Source: Mucilaginibacter sp. L3T2-6 (GTDB taxonomy: Bacteria > Bacteroidota > Bacteroidia > Sphingobacteriales > Sphingobacteriaceae). Taken from it: a DNA stretch of 64,000 nt. This document shows, piece by piece, positions 26,041 to 35,221 of this stretch. Each line of letters starts with the position of its first letter. The stretch's first letter is position 1. The notes beneath the pieces are model-generated. The model saw nothing but the letters and a program-made list of their open reading frames with translations. It was not told where the DNA came from and did not search any database. The DNA lies in assembly GCF_030519355.1 (NCBI RefSeq), contig NZ_JAUMKC010000015.1, positions 78,822 through 142,821 on the forward strand. The letters run 5' to 3'. Position numbers and translations under genes: made by a program.

Positions 26041-29000
26041 CCCGGTATCTACCTATCGCATACAATTTCATAAGGGCTTTACATTTGATGATTTTGAGCC
26101 GCTCATCCCCTATTTTGAAAAGCTGGGCATCGGCGCCATTTATGCTTCACCGGTTTTTACATCAGTACCGGGCAGCACTCATGGTTATGACGGCATTGAT
26201 CCTTTGTCCATTAATCCGGAGATCGGTACGTTGCCGCAGCTTAAGCGTATCTGCAAAAAGCTAAAAGCAAAAAAAATTGGCTGGATACAGGATATTGTTC
26301 CAAACCACATGGCCTATCAACCTGATAACGAACGGCTGATGGACTTGCTGGAGAATGGACCCAATTCGCGTTATAAGGCTTATTTTGACACCGGCTTAAG
26401 CGGCAGTTCGTTATTTGGCAGCGAACCGCTCATGGTACCTTTTCTCGGTGATGAGCTGGACACTGTGCTTGAACGCGGCGAACTTTCTATTGAGCAAACC
26501 GGGGAAAAATATGTATTCAATTATGGCGGCAACCGCTGGCCTTTGCGGCCCGGCAGTTATCCGGATGGCGAGCGCCTGGATGTTATCAATAAAAATATTG
26601 CCGTCCTGAAAGATATCACGCAAAAGCAATATTACCGCTTGTGCAACTGGAAAGAAACCAACAACCGCATCAACTTCCGCCGCTTTTTTACGGTGAACAG
26701 CCTTATTTGCCTTAATATGCAGAACGATGCGGTTTTCAACGATTTCCATCAGTTAATAGCACAGTTGGTTAAGGAAGATGTTTTCCAGGGATTGCGCATT
26801 GACCATGTGGATGGTTTGTATGATCCATCAAGTTATCTTTCGCGTTTGCGGAATCTTGTTGGCGACGACATTTATATTATTGCAGAAAAGATTCTGGAAC
26901 CCGGTGAGCAGTTGCCGCAGTGGCCGATACAAGGAAGCACAGGATATGATTTTCTGTCGACAGTAAACAATCTGCTAACTAATCGCGCAGCAAAAAAGCA
27001 GTTCACAGATTATTATGAAAAAATAGCCGGAAATAAAGTTCCGGTCAATGAGCAGATCCGGCAAAAAAAAGCCTGTATTTTATATCAGCAAATGGCCGGG
27101 GAACTTGACAATCTGGTCCAGTATTTTACAGACGAGCATTCCATATCAGCGGGGACATTTAAGCGAGCCATCGCTGAATTTTTGATCCGTTGTCCGGTAT
27201 ATCGCTATTACGGAAACCGGACACCTTTTAAGCCTGATGAAAAAAAAGCCATCAGTTCGGTATTAAATAGTATCGCGGCCGACGAACCCCACTTAAAGTC
27301 TGCTGCAAGCCTGTTAAAGAAAAGCTGGCTGTCTGGGGATGCAAAGGGACTGCAATTTTATCAGCGGTGTATGCAGTTTACGGGGCCATTAATGGCAAAG
27401 GGAGTTGAAGATACGCTGATGTACACGTACAACCGCTTTATTGCTCATAACGAAGTGGGCGACGGTCCGGCCTCCTTTGGGATACCGGTTGATGAATTTC
27501 ACCGGCAGATGGAACTGCGCCAGCTCAACTGGCCGCTGGCGATGAACGGAACTGCTACCCATGATACCAAACGCGGCGAAGACGCACGGGCACGTTTAAA
27601 CGTGCTAACCGATGTAGCTGACTTATGGCTTAAAAAAGTAAATGAGTGGCGAAAGCTTAATCGTAAGCTTATTGTCAACCACGCCCCTGATGCCAATGAC
27701 GAGTATTTTATATATCAAACACTTATAGGAACTTATCCTATGCCGGGGGAGCCGGCAGATGAATACCTAGACCGGTTGGAACAATACCTGGAAAAAACGA
27801 TTCGCGAAGCCAAAGTACACTCAGATTGGACCGATCCTAACGAAGAATATGAAGGTGCAGTCAAACAATTCGCCGGCCGGTTGCTCGACCCTAAAGGCAG
27901 TTTTTGGCAAAGCTTTGCTCCATTTCATGAGCAGATTTGTAAATATGGTATTGTCAATTCGCTGACGCAGGTATTATTGAAGCTCACCGCCCCGGGCGTG
28001 CCTGACATTTACCAGGGCTGTGAGCGATGGGATTTAAGCATGGTAGACCCTGACAACCGGCGACCGGTTGATTACCTGTTAAGGAAGAAATTTTTTCAAA
28101 CTCAAGGTAATCCCGATGATCTTTGGGCTGAGTTATTCTCAGGCAGTATCAAGCAGTGGCTGGTGAACACGTTACTGAAAGAGCGCAGAATAAACAGCAA
28201 AGTATTTGCTGAAGGGCAATACATTGCACTGCAAACCACGGGTGCGTATAACAACCACATTATAGCCTATGCCCGACGGTTAGAGAACACCTGGTACACT
28301 ACCATAGCCCCGCTGGGATTGGCCGGTATAGACAACCTGGAAAGTACTTTCAACTGGAATGACACCGCTGTTAGTTTGCCTGAAAACCTGGTGGGAAGCT
28401 ATGAAAATATACTGACCGGAAAGAAAGGTACATTACCCCGCAATTTAAAGGTGGCCGAATTATTTGGCACATTACCGCTTGCACTGCTAAAGATAAAAGC
28501 GCCTGTACATCAACGATCTGCCGGAATTCTAATGCATATCACTTCGCTGCCGTCCGCCTTTGGCATTGGCGATTTCGGCCCGCAGGCACGTTTTTTTGCC
28601 GATAAGCTCAAAGACGCTGGGCAAAGATACTGGCAGTTGCTTCCACTCACTCCCGTCAGTGCCGAAAGCCACTACTCACCATATAGCGGATGGTCTGCTA
28701 TGGGCGGGAACATACTTTTGATAAGTCCGGAAATGTTGATTGACGAGGGCCTGTTAACCCATGAGGATTTGAAACCATATCGGCAGCATACTGCTGATTG
28801 TGTAAACTTTGAGATTGCCCAAAAAATAAAAACAGAACTTTTGATGGTTGCATATCAGCGTTTTAAAGACAATACCTTCGCTGAATTGCGATATGCATTT
28901 GATAAGTTTTGCGGGGACGAAAAGAAATGGCTGGATGATTTCGGTATGTACGCTGCTATAAAAGGTCACTATGCTAATAAGCCCTGGTATCAGTGGCCCG

Positions 29001-30013
29001 GCAAGTATAAATTTCGAGATAAAAAAACGTTAGCGGCCTTTGCTAACAGCTATGCGGAACGGATTCAAGAGAGAAAATGGCAGCAATTTATTTTTAGCCG
29101 GCAGTGGAAGCAACTAAAAACATACTGCAATGGCCGGAATATTCTTTTATTTGGCGACTTACCTTTTTATGTAGGCTACGATTCTGTCGATGTGTGGGCT
29201 AACCCGGATATTTTTAGTTTGCAAAAAAATGGCGATATGCACTATGTTGCGGGCGTACCGCCTGACTACTTTAACGCCAATGGCCAGCTTTGGGGAACGC
29301 CTGTGTTTAGGTGGGACAAGCTGAAAGCGCAAAACTATAGTTGGTGGGCAGAACGTATGCGGCAGAACGTCGCTATGTTTGATTTGGTGAGGCTGGATCA
29401 TTTCCGTGCCCTTTCGGCATACTGGTCGGTTCCGGCAGCAGAGGAAACAGCAATAAATGGAAAATGGGAACCGGGCCCTGGCGTTGACCTGTTTAATGTA
29501 CTCAAACGCGAGCTTGGCAAATTGCCTTTTGTGGCAGAAGACCTGGGTGATATAGATGATGCGGTATATGCATTACGTGATGCTTTTGGATTACCCGGAA
29601 TGAAAGTACTGCAATTTGCATTTGGCGGCTCAATGGCTGCTTCGCCGCATATCCCTCATAATTATACACCGAACCATATCGTCTATACTGGCACTCACGA
29701 CAACAATACCACCACTGGCTGGTATCAGCATGAATGCGATAAAACAGCCCGTAAAAACATTGTTAAATATATAGGTGGTAAAGTTAACGCAGGCGGTATC
29801 GCTAAAACATTTATTAAAATGGCGCTGTCTTCTGTCGCCAAAGTTGCAATCATCCCCATACAGGATGTTTATGCATTTGGAGGTAAAGCCCGTATGAATA
29901 CACCGGCGATTGCTGGGGGAAACTGGCAATGGAGACTTACGCCTGCACAATTACAGAAGTTTCCAACGAAGCAATTATTAAAATGGACAAGGCGTTTTAA
30001 TCGTGTCATTTGA
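26033..30013 (+). CDS. treY: Maltooligosyl-trehalose synthase fused to 4-alpha-glucanotransferase
   Basis: 1326 residues, about twice TreY length. Residues 1 to about 815 are TreY: DIVPNHMAYQ, LRIDHVDGLYDP (Asp257), IIAEKILEPGE (Glu285) and NGTATHDTKRGEDARARL. From about 822 a GH77 MalQ domain begins (GILMHITSLPSAFGIGDFGP), with GDLPFYVGYDSVDVWA, VRLDHFRAL (Asp1122), VAEDLGD (Glu1169) and TGTHDNNT (Asp1223). TreY turns the reducing-end bond into a trehalose unit; MalQ could re-lengthen short maltodextrins left after TreZ. No stop or frameshift separates the halves, and both look active. Confidence 0.95.
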   Translation: MYNPVSTYRIQFHKGFTFDDFEPLIPYFEKLGIGAIYASPVFTSVPGSTHGYDGIDPLSINPEIGTLPQLKRICKKLKAKKIGWIQDIVPNHMAYQPDNERLMDLLENGPNSRYKAYFDTGLSGSSLFGSEPLMVPFLGDELDTVLERGELSIEQTGEKYVFNYGGNRWPLRPGSYPDGERLDVINKNIAVLKDITQKQYYRLCNWKETNNRINFRRFFTVNSLICLNMQNDAVFNDFHQLIAQLVKEDVFQGLRIDHVDGLYDPSSYLSRLRNLVGDDIYIIAEKILEPGEQLPQWPIQGSTGYDFLSTVNNLLTNRAAKKQFTDYYEKIAGNKVPVNEQIRQKKACILYQQMAGELDNLVQYFTDEHSISAGTFKRAIAEFLIRCPVYRYYGNRTPFKPDEKKAISSVLNSIAADEPHLKSAASLLKKSWLSGDAKGLQFYQRCMQFTGPLMAKGVEDTLMYTYNRFIAHNEVGDGPASFGIPVDEFHRQMELRQLNWPLAMNGTATHDTKRGEDARARLNVLTDVADLWLKKVNEWRKLNRKLIVNHAPDANDEYFIYQTLIGTYPMPGEPADEYLDRLEQYLEKTIREAKVHSDWTDPNEEYEGAVKQFAGRLLDPKGSFWQSFAPFHEQICKYGIVNSLTQVLLKLTAPGVPDIYQGCERWDLSMVDPDNRRPVDYLLRKKFFQTQGNPDDLWAELFSGSIKQWLVNTLLKERRINSKVFAEGQYIALQTTGAYNNHIIAYARRLENTWYTTIAPLGLAGIDNLESTFNWNDTAVSLPENLVGSYENILTGKKGTLPRNLKVAELFGTLPLALLKIKAPVHQRSAGILMHITSLPSAFGIGDFGPQARFFADKLKDAGQRYWQLLPLTPVSAESHYSPYSGWSAMGGNILLISPEMLIDEGLLTHEDLKPYRQHTADCVNFEIAQKIKTELLMVAYQRFKDNTFAELRYAFDKFCGDEKKWLDDFGMYAAIKGHYANKPWYQWPGKYKFRDKKTLAAFANSYAERIQERKWQQFIFSRQWKQLKTYCNGRNILLFGDLPFYVGYDSVDVWANPDIFSLQKNGDMHYVAGVPPDYFNANGQLWGTPVFRWDKLKAQNYSWWAERMRQNVAMFDLVRLDHFRALSAYWSVPAAEETAINGKWEPGPGVDLFNVLKRELGKLPFVAEDLGDIDDAVYALRDAFGLPGMKVLQFAFGGSMAASPHIPHNYTPNHIVYTGTHDNNTTTGWYQHECDKTARKNIVKYIGGKVNAGGIAKTFIKMALSSVAKVAIIPIQDVYAFGGKARMNTPAIAGGNWQWRLTPAQLQKFPTKQLLKWTRRFNRVI

Positions 30014-30125
30014 TTGTCAATCTATTTAAGTTTTTTAATTAGAAATAAAATTTCCTTCAAACAACTCAAACACTAACCACGACTAAAGTGTTATGCCCTT
30101 AAAACCTTTCCTATTTTATTTCAAC

Positions 30126-30923
30126 ATGACGGATATTCTTTTAATAAATGATGGCTCGCCGCAGAGTTTTCACGCTGCTGAATATGCACTTGCGCTTGCT
30201 AAAAGTGTCAAGCGCAATCTTTTACTGGCCAACATTGTGCCTACTCACCAGCCGGTAAAAATTACCATTGGCGCCGGAGCGGGATTTATCGAGGCGGAGG
30301 AACAAAGCCTTGCAGACAAATTACATATCATAAATGATTCATATGATGGTTTTCACCCGGCTATAAAGAATTGCAACCTGTCTCATTTGAATGAAAAGGA
30401 AGTTGTCTCTTTCATTAATCAGCAGCAGTTGTTCCTGATCATATTAGCTTCAGGGCAGCAGGCAAAAGGCTTTAATCTCCAATCTGTATTTAGCCGGGTG
30501 TATTGCCCGTTATTGTTGTTACCGTCTGATATAGCCACTAAACCCATTGAGCGTATTATGTACCTTACTGATCTTCGTTTTTGCCAGGTTCCGGTATTGA
30601 ACTACCTGGGTAAACTTGGGTACGGCAACAGCATAAACATTGCCCACATTTGCGCCCAGGGCCTGCCTGAACTGGACGGCCAATATGCAGAAGATATTTT
30701 TAGCAAATCCGTTAGTCCGAATGTAAAAGGCTCGACGCTATATTTCAGCCATATCCGGGAAAAAGACATTAATAAGGCTGTAGATACTATGATACACGGC
30801 ATGCATGCCGACTTACTGGTTTGCCAGAACCGGTGGTTCCACTTTAAACAACTATTTGGCGAAAGCATCCCGGTAAAGGTTCCGGACCATATTTCGGTGC
30901 CTGTATTGATATTCCCGTCCTAA
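30126..30923 (+). CDS. Divergent universal stress protein
   Basis: 265 residues from the ATG at 30126 (MTDILLINDGSPQSFHAAEY); an ATG 33 bp upstream would add an atypical leader. Two Usp-like domains are recognisable, but the nucleotide loop is missing (LASGQQAKGFNLQS), so it probably does not bind ATP. Domain two starts IMYLTDLRFCQVPVL and ends VPVLIFPS. It is 112 bp after the trehalose operon and shows no recurring operator dyad. A terminator follows. Confidence 0.85.
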   Translation: MTDILLINDGSPQSFHAAEYALALAKSVKRNLLLANIVPTHQPVKITIGAGAGFIEAEEQSLADKLHIINDSYDGFHPAIKNCNLSHLNEKEVVSFINQQQLFLIILASGQQAKGFNLQSVFSRVYCPLLLLPSDIATKPIERIMYLTDLRFCQVPVLNYLGKLGYGNSINIAHICAQGLPELDGQYAEDIFSKSVSPNVKGSTLYFSHIREKDINKAVDTMIHGMHADLLVCQNRWFHFKQLFGESIPVKVPDHISVPVLIFPS

Positions 30924-30948
30924 CTGCACATTGTTCTATACCTCGATG

Positions 30949-30978
30949 AGCTCCATTTATAGCGATGGGGCTTTTTTT
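30949..30978 (+). terminator. Rho-independent terminator after Usp gene
   Basis: An 8-bp stem (30949-30956 with 30965-30972, one G-T pair) with an 8-nt loop is followed by seven Ts. It closes the glgX-treZ-treY-usp direction of transcription, 26 bp after the Usp stop. The remaining sequence up to 31214 shows nothing I can name. Confidence 0.75.
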
Positions 30979-31214
30979 GTGACATATTTTAATAACGGAG
31001 GCTGAAGCCAAATACTTGAATTAGATTGGGTAAATACCTGATTTATTAGCCTGCTTCGCTTGGTGCTATATTGTAATGCATTGTCTAACTAACAAACCGA
31101 TCAATAGGTGCGCTTCACCTTTCAACACGGGAGATAAGGACGGTGACATTCTCGTACGTAATGGATAGCACCGTTCTTATTTTTGAAAGCCCGATCGCTG
31201 TAAAAAATATATAT

Positions 31215-31844
31215 CTAAGGCTTTGTTGATGATAATAGTACAGCCGCATTTCCCTGTTCATTGTATTGTTTGCGGTGTTGGCCCGCAGCCATTTCTTTAA
31301 CTTCAACAAGGTGACGTACAAGCGGGTTGTATGTAAATATGGCCACCCCATCATCAAGATCAGCTCTATACATCAAGGACAAATTCACCGCGGCTGAATC
31401 CCAAACATAAATATTTGAATATTCAACGGGTTTAGAGGTGAATACTCCATATATCGATAAAAATTTATTAAGAACGACATACGCATCTGCTTTGCGAAAA
31501 AAAAGATAAATATTTACAATCTTACTATTATAAGTCCGTATACCTATCATATCCAGACTAACGTTTTTATCAATTCTTAAAGCGGCACTATCGCTAATCG
31601 CAAACTTTAGGCAACTATCCGCATCAAACCTGTCATCTCCATCCAAATAACTTATTTGAGAATAGTTTAAGTTTTTGATATCCGCACCTAAATATATACC
31701 GTTAATACCGTTGGTAGCATTAAGAAACCCTAACGTTCCAATTTTTGCTTTTTGAGCCGAGGACAAGCCGTGGGCATTGAAAAATATAATAAGGAAAACT
31801 GCTACATACTTGCTAATGATTAACCGGTGAAAGAGCGCGTTCAT
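31215..31844 (-). CDS. Secreted protein of unknown function
   Basis: 209 residues. An N-terminal hydrophobic segment (YVAVFLIIFFNAHGLSSAQ) is a likely Sec signal with cleavage near residue 30. The mature part is mixed alpha/beta with blocks GFLNATNGINGIYLGADI and DMIGIRTYNSKIVNIYLFF. I do not recognise a family. It may be a small periplasmic protein similar in layout to calycin-like or PepSY-like proteins, but no motif decides this. It has its own AT-rich upstream region. Confidence 0.65.
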   Translation of the reverse strand: MNALFHRLIISKYVAVFLIIFFNAHGLSSAQKAKIGTLGFLNATNGINGIYLGADIKNLNYSQISYLDGDDRFDADSCLKFAISDSAALRIDKNVSLDMIGIRTYNSKIVNIYLFFRKADAYVVLNKFLSIYGVFTSKPVEYSNIYVWDSAAVNLSLMYRADLDDGVAIFTYNPLVRHLVEVKEMAAGQHRKQYNEQGNAAVLLSSTKP

Positions 31845-32222
31845 GACGTTTTTTTAATAAGGTTGTACATAATTACGACCAATCGCTTGGTATGTATAAA
31901 ATATCAATAAAGTAAAATTGTTTTATATTAAATAATAAAATATTTTATATAAGAAATTAATTTGATAATAAAGAATTCATACATAACATGAGTGACAAGT
32001 TTCGTAACACGACACCGTTTATTCAGTCGAACTTTTGATGCCCTTTTGAACCATATTTACGCAACCAAATGAAAAGTTTTTTCGTAAAATGCATGTAAAG
32101 ATTATTTCGTCATTACTCCATCAGGTATAATTAAAAACATTTTTTTCTGTATATTTGAGAGTGTAATTAATTGGTAACGTCTTTTAATTAAATTATTTAC
32201 GGCAAACAACAGTAGCATTCCT
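31845..32222. other. AT-rich intergenic region upstream of the XRE regulator
   Basis: 378 bp very rich in A and T, between divergent genes. It probably holds both promoters. I see no gene, no copy of the stress dyad and no strong inverted repeat. Confidence 0.5.
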
Positions 32223-32591
32223 ATGGGGAATGCAAGTACTAGCATGGATTCAATCGGAAAAAGAATTAAAGCACTGCGCCAGCAAAAAGATTGGCTTCAG
32301 AGTGATGTTGCAAAAAAATTGAACATTTCTGTACCCGCATTTTCCAAAATTGAGTCGGATATTACAGATATAAATATTTCGAGGTTAAGAGAAATAGCAA
32401 ATATTTTTGGCGTCGGGATGACTGATTTATTATCCGACAATTCCAGCCCCGCGAAGGAGTACGTAGATGAGTTAAAGAAAACGAAGGAAATTGTGGAGGC
32501 CCAGGATGCAAAGATTAATAAACTACAGGAATATATTATCCGGCTTTATGAAGAACTGCATACGCTTAAACAAGGCGTAACAAATGGTTAG
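32223..32591 (+). CDS. XRE-family transcriptional regulator
   Basis: 122 residues. A helix-turn-helix of the Cro/C1 type spans about 12-70 (IGKRIKALRQQKDWLQSDVA, then ISVPAFSKIESD and LREIANIFGV). A C-terminal coiled coil (about 80-115) probably mediates oligomerisation. An internal ATG at 32247 is an alternative start. This type often sits beside EPS loci in Bacteroidetes and may control the beta-helix or EPS genes; that is inference. It is convergent with the acyltransferase gene, and the stops overlap by 4 bp. Confidence 0.88.
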   Translation: MGNASTSMDSIGKRIKALRQQKDWLQSDVAKKLNISVPAFSKIESDITDINISRLREIANIFGVGMTDLLSDNSSPAKEYVDELKKTKEIVEAQDAKINKLQEYIIRLYEELHTLKQGVTNG

Positions 32592-33736
32592 ATAGTAACT
32601 ATTTTGGGTGTGCCGTCTGCTGTTACAGCATTGTTAACGTCTGACAGCTGTTCTTGTTTTTTGGGCTTGCGAAAGGTAAACAGCCACCACATTCCGTATT
32701 TCATGCAAAAGTTATAGAAGACCATCGGGATAAATATGCCGGCCGACCAAATAACTCCAATTAAAACCGGCACGTAGGTGATATTTAATATGTTTAAAAG
32801 AAAGATCCTGGCAATCGTCATCACAATAATTTGAAGACAATAAATATACAATGAGTGAAAGCCAATAACGCGCAGAAAACGCAGCGCGTTGTATTTCTGC
32901 AGAAGGAATGAAAAATTCATTGATATAGTGCACCCTACAAGAGCTTCCAGCAAAAAGAAAAATGGCATCTTATGTTCCACATAATTTATGCCTTCGGCGC
33001 CTCCATGCAAATTGTAAAACGTAAACCGGTATTGCAGTAGCAAAAACACGGCTAACAACGGAAAAAATATTTTGAACGATGCAAAACGATTAAAATTCTT
33101 TTCGCTTAACACGACGTTAGTAATGACATCTCCGATTGCGAAAAATAAATAATATTCAAAAATATCCGTTAAAGAGCCGGCATAAAGGTTGTTGATGTGA
33201 ATATAGGATGATATAACATAAAGCAAGCCGCCCAACGCAAGCTGTTGTCCTGGTTTCATTTTTAAATAGGCCTTACATACAGCGTAAATAATACCAATAA
33301 AAAACAGGGCGTTTAGATACCAGAAATGCCCCGTCTTTCGGGCATCAATAAGCAGGTTAACATAGTTTAAGGGGCTAACAGTATTATTTGTAAACCGGCC
33401 GGCCAGCAACTGGAATGAAACCTCGATAAATCCCCATATTAATAATGGGTATAATATCGTGTCTGCACGGTACGATGCATAACCAATCAGTCCCTTTCGT
33501 TTTAAGCTGCCCGAGATAAAAATTCCGGATATTATAAAAAATAACGGCATCCTGAAACCATACAAAAACACGCTGATGTAATTGACCAAGGGGTAAGAAT
33601 TTAAGGCAAGCCCGTGATTTTGCATTACCAGAAGACAATGACCAAAACCCACTAGTAATATGCTGATACCTTTGTCAGTATCAATCCATACCCGGCGTTT
33701 CTCCTTTAATATGGCTTTGGTATTAAAAATTGTCAT
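32588..33736 (-). CDS. Acyltransferase family 3 membrane protein
   Basis: 382 residues with about ten membrane helices. The N-terminus shows the family pattern: RRVWIDTDKGISILLVGFGH with the catalytic-type His at its end, then RMPLFFIISGIF. The family (Pfam PF01757, OafA/WecH-like) O-acetylates polysaccharides or lipids from acetyl-CoA across the inner membrane. Its closeness to the EPS locus suggests it modifies that polymer, but the substrate is unproven. Confidence 0.88.
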   Translation of the reverse strand: MTIFNTKAILKEKRRVWIDTDKGISILLVGFGHCLLVMQNHGLALNSYPLVNYISVFLYGFRMPLFFIISGIFISGSLKRKGLIGYASYRADTILYPLLIWGFIEVSFQLLAGRFTNNTVSPLNYVNLLIDARKTGHFWYLNALFFIGIIYAVCKAYLKMKPGQQLALGGLLYVISSYIHINNLYAGSLTDIFEYYLFFAIGDVITNVVLSEKNFNRFASFKIFFPLLAVFLLLQYRFTFYNLHGGAEGINYVEHKMPFFFLLEALVGCTISMNFSFLLQKYNALRFLRVIGFHSLYIYCLQIIVMTIARIFLLNILNITYVPVLIGVIWSAGIFIPMVFYNFCMKYGMWWLFTFRKPKKQEQLSDVNNAVTADGTPKIVTI

Positions 33737-33856
33737 AGCTGTGCGTAATACGTCGCGGAAAAAATTTGCTCTATCTCAGTTGCACTTTAAAACCCCGGGT
33801 AGATTAATTTGTTTTTAAATTAAACCATTTTCTAAATAGAGAAACGACTAAGCACA

Positions 33857-33884
33857 AAAGGGAAGCCTTCCGGCCTCCCTTTTT
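33857..33884 (-). terminator. Rho-independent terminator after beta-helix gene
   Basis: An 8-bp stem with one mismatch (33861-33868 and 33873-33880) and a 4-nt loop lies between A-rich and T-rich flanks, so it may work in both directions. On the minus strand it is about 25 bp past the stop of the beta-helix lipoprotein gene. Confidence 0.65.
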
Positions 33885-33906
33885 AAAACCCCTATCTGGT
33901 GACAGA

Positions 33907-34953
33907 TTATTTTTTTGTGATTAAAACAGCAGGTAAAATCGAGCTATCTATATTAGCATTCCAGTTATTTGTACTCCACCCCGCAGGTGCAAGTAAACCA
34001 TCTGCAAGCCACACGCCGTTGGCAATGCCGGAAGAATTATAGAATTTCACCCTGTTGCCAGCCACCTGGGCGCCTGATATTAATATACCGCTGAAGGACG
34101 CTACATATAAGCCAACGTTTGTAAATGACTGCGAGACGCTATATATCAGGTTGTTTGTTATGGAATTGTGGCTACCTCCGGAAATAGCAATGCCGTACTG
34201 CCCGGCGTTAACAAGTGTATTACCGTCGGCTATCTGGTAGGCGCCACCACTATCACCAAGCATAATGCCACCACCGCTATTGCTAGGCCCGCCGCCACGT
34301 ATCTGATTACCCCTTATTGAGATGGGACAAGCGGAGGTACCATAAGACTGGTACAAACTTATCGCGTCTTCAGGGTTGCTCTGACCTAATATATTTTCGC
34401 ATTGGTTGCTGTTTATTTGATTATTAGCGCCCTTTACATTATTGAATTGCACGAATTGACCGCGGGGAAACGGACCCTTCATATTTAAAAACTGATTGCC
34501 GTTCACTATGATGCCGCCTTTTGCAGCATGATCTACATAAATACCGGTGCTAACATTGGTCAGGTAATTTCCATTTATCGTGATATTATAACAATTGTAG
34601 AGATAGATGCCAACATTGGTGGAGTTATATAGTTTACAATTCGTGATATGTACATCATGGCAATTAGTCAACGTAATTGCCGCTTTAGTACCACCCGCTA
34701 TTGCTTTACCGCTTATTGTTATGTTGCTAGCATTGCTAAGCGAAATGACCGGCGACGATACATAAGTTTGGGCCACTGTGCTGCTGGTTGCCAACGAGGC
34801 CGACATGTTTGGTGTGTTTTCGGTAACAGAAATAGCAGCAGGTGAACTTTGTGGAATCACCGCGTCCTCTTTTTTACAAGAGAACATAAAAATTGTAACA
34901 AAAATGATTACAAAGGGCACAAAGCGGTGCCAGCATGGATTTTTTGGGTTCAT
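33907..34953 (-). CDS. Right-handed parallel beta-helix lipoprotein
   Basis: 348 residues from the ATG at 34953. A lipoprotein signal ends in IFMFSC-KKED, so Cys is at about residue 26. The rest is a parallel beta-helix with NosD/PbH1-type coils (ITLTNCHDVHITNCKL, then YNITINGNYL). Conserved family blocks are NMKGPFPRGQFVQF and GGGIMLGDSGG. Such folds occur in polysaccharide lyases, epimerases and adhesins; no lyase catalytic set is recognisable. It belongs to a three-gene family that continues at 35222 and 36673. Confidence 0.88.
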   Translation of the reverse strand: MNPKNPCWHRFVPFVIIFVTIFMFSCKKEDAVIPQSSPAAISVTENTPNMSASLATSSTVAQTYVSSPVISLSNASNITISGKAIAGGTKAAITLTNCHDVHITNCKLYNSTNVGIYLYNCYNITINGNYLTNVSTGIYVDHAAKGGIIVNGNQFLNMKGPFPRGQFVQFNNVKGANNQINSNQCENILGQSNPEDAISLYQSYGTSACPISIRGNQIRGGGPSNSGGGIMLGDSGGAYQIADGNTLVNAGQYGIAISGGSHNSITNNLIYSVSQSFTNVGLYVASFSGILISGAQVAGNRVKFYNSSGIANGVWLADGLLAPAGWSTNNWNANIDSSILPAVLITKK

Positions 34954-35221
34954 GTTTAAATCAATTAGTTTAACGAATATATTGAACCTTCTACGTTTTC
35001 GCCATGCCAAAAGTTAATAAAATTTCAAATTTTTTAACTTTTTTCATTTTAATGTTATAAATACTTGATTATCAAAGAAATAAATTTTCCTTAAACTCAT
35101 AAAAACTTCGTCACAAAAAAAATACAATGTCTTAATTATCATACAAAAAAGATAAATTACAGGACATTGCAATTTTCTTGCCAGTTATTTCTGGTAATTT
35201 TTAAGAAAAAATTTTAATTAT

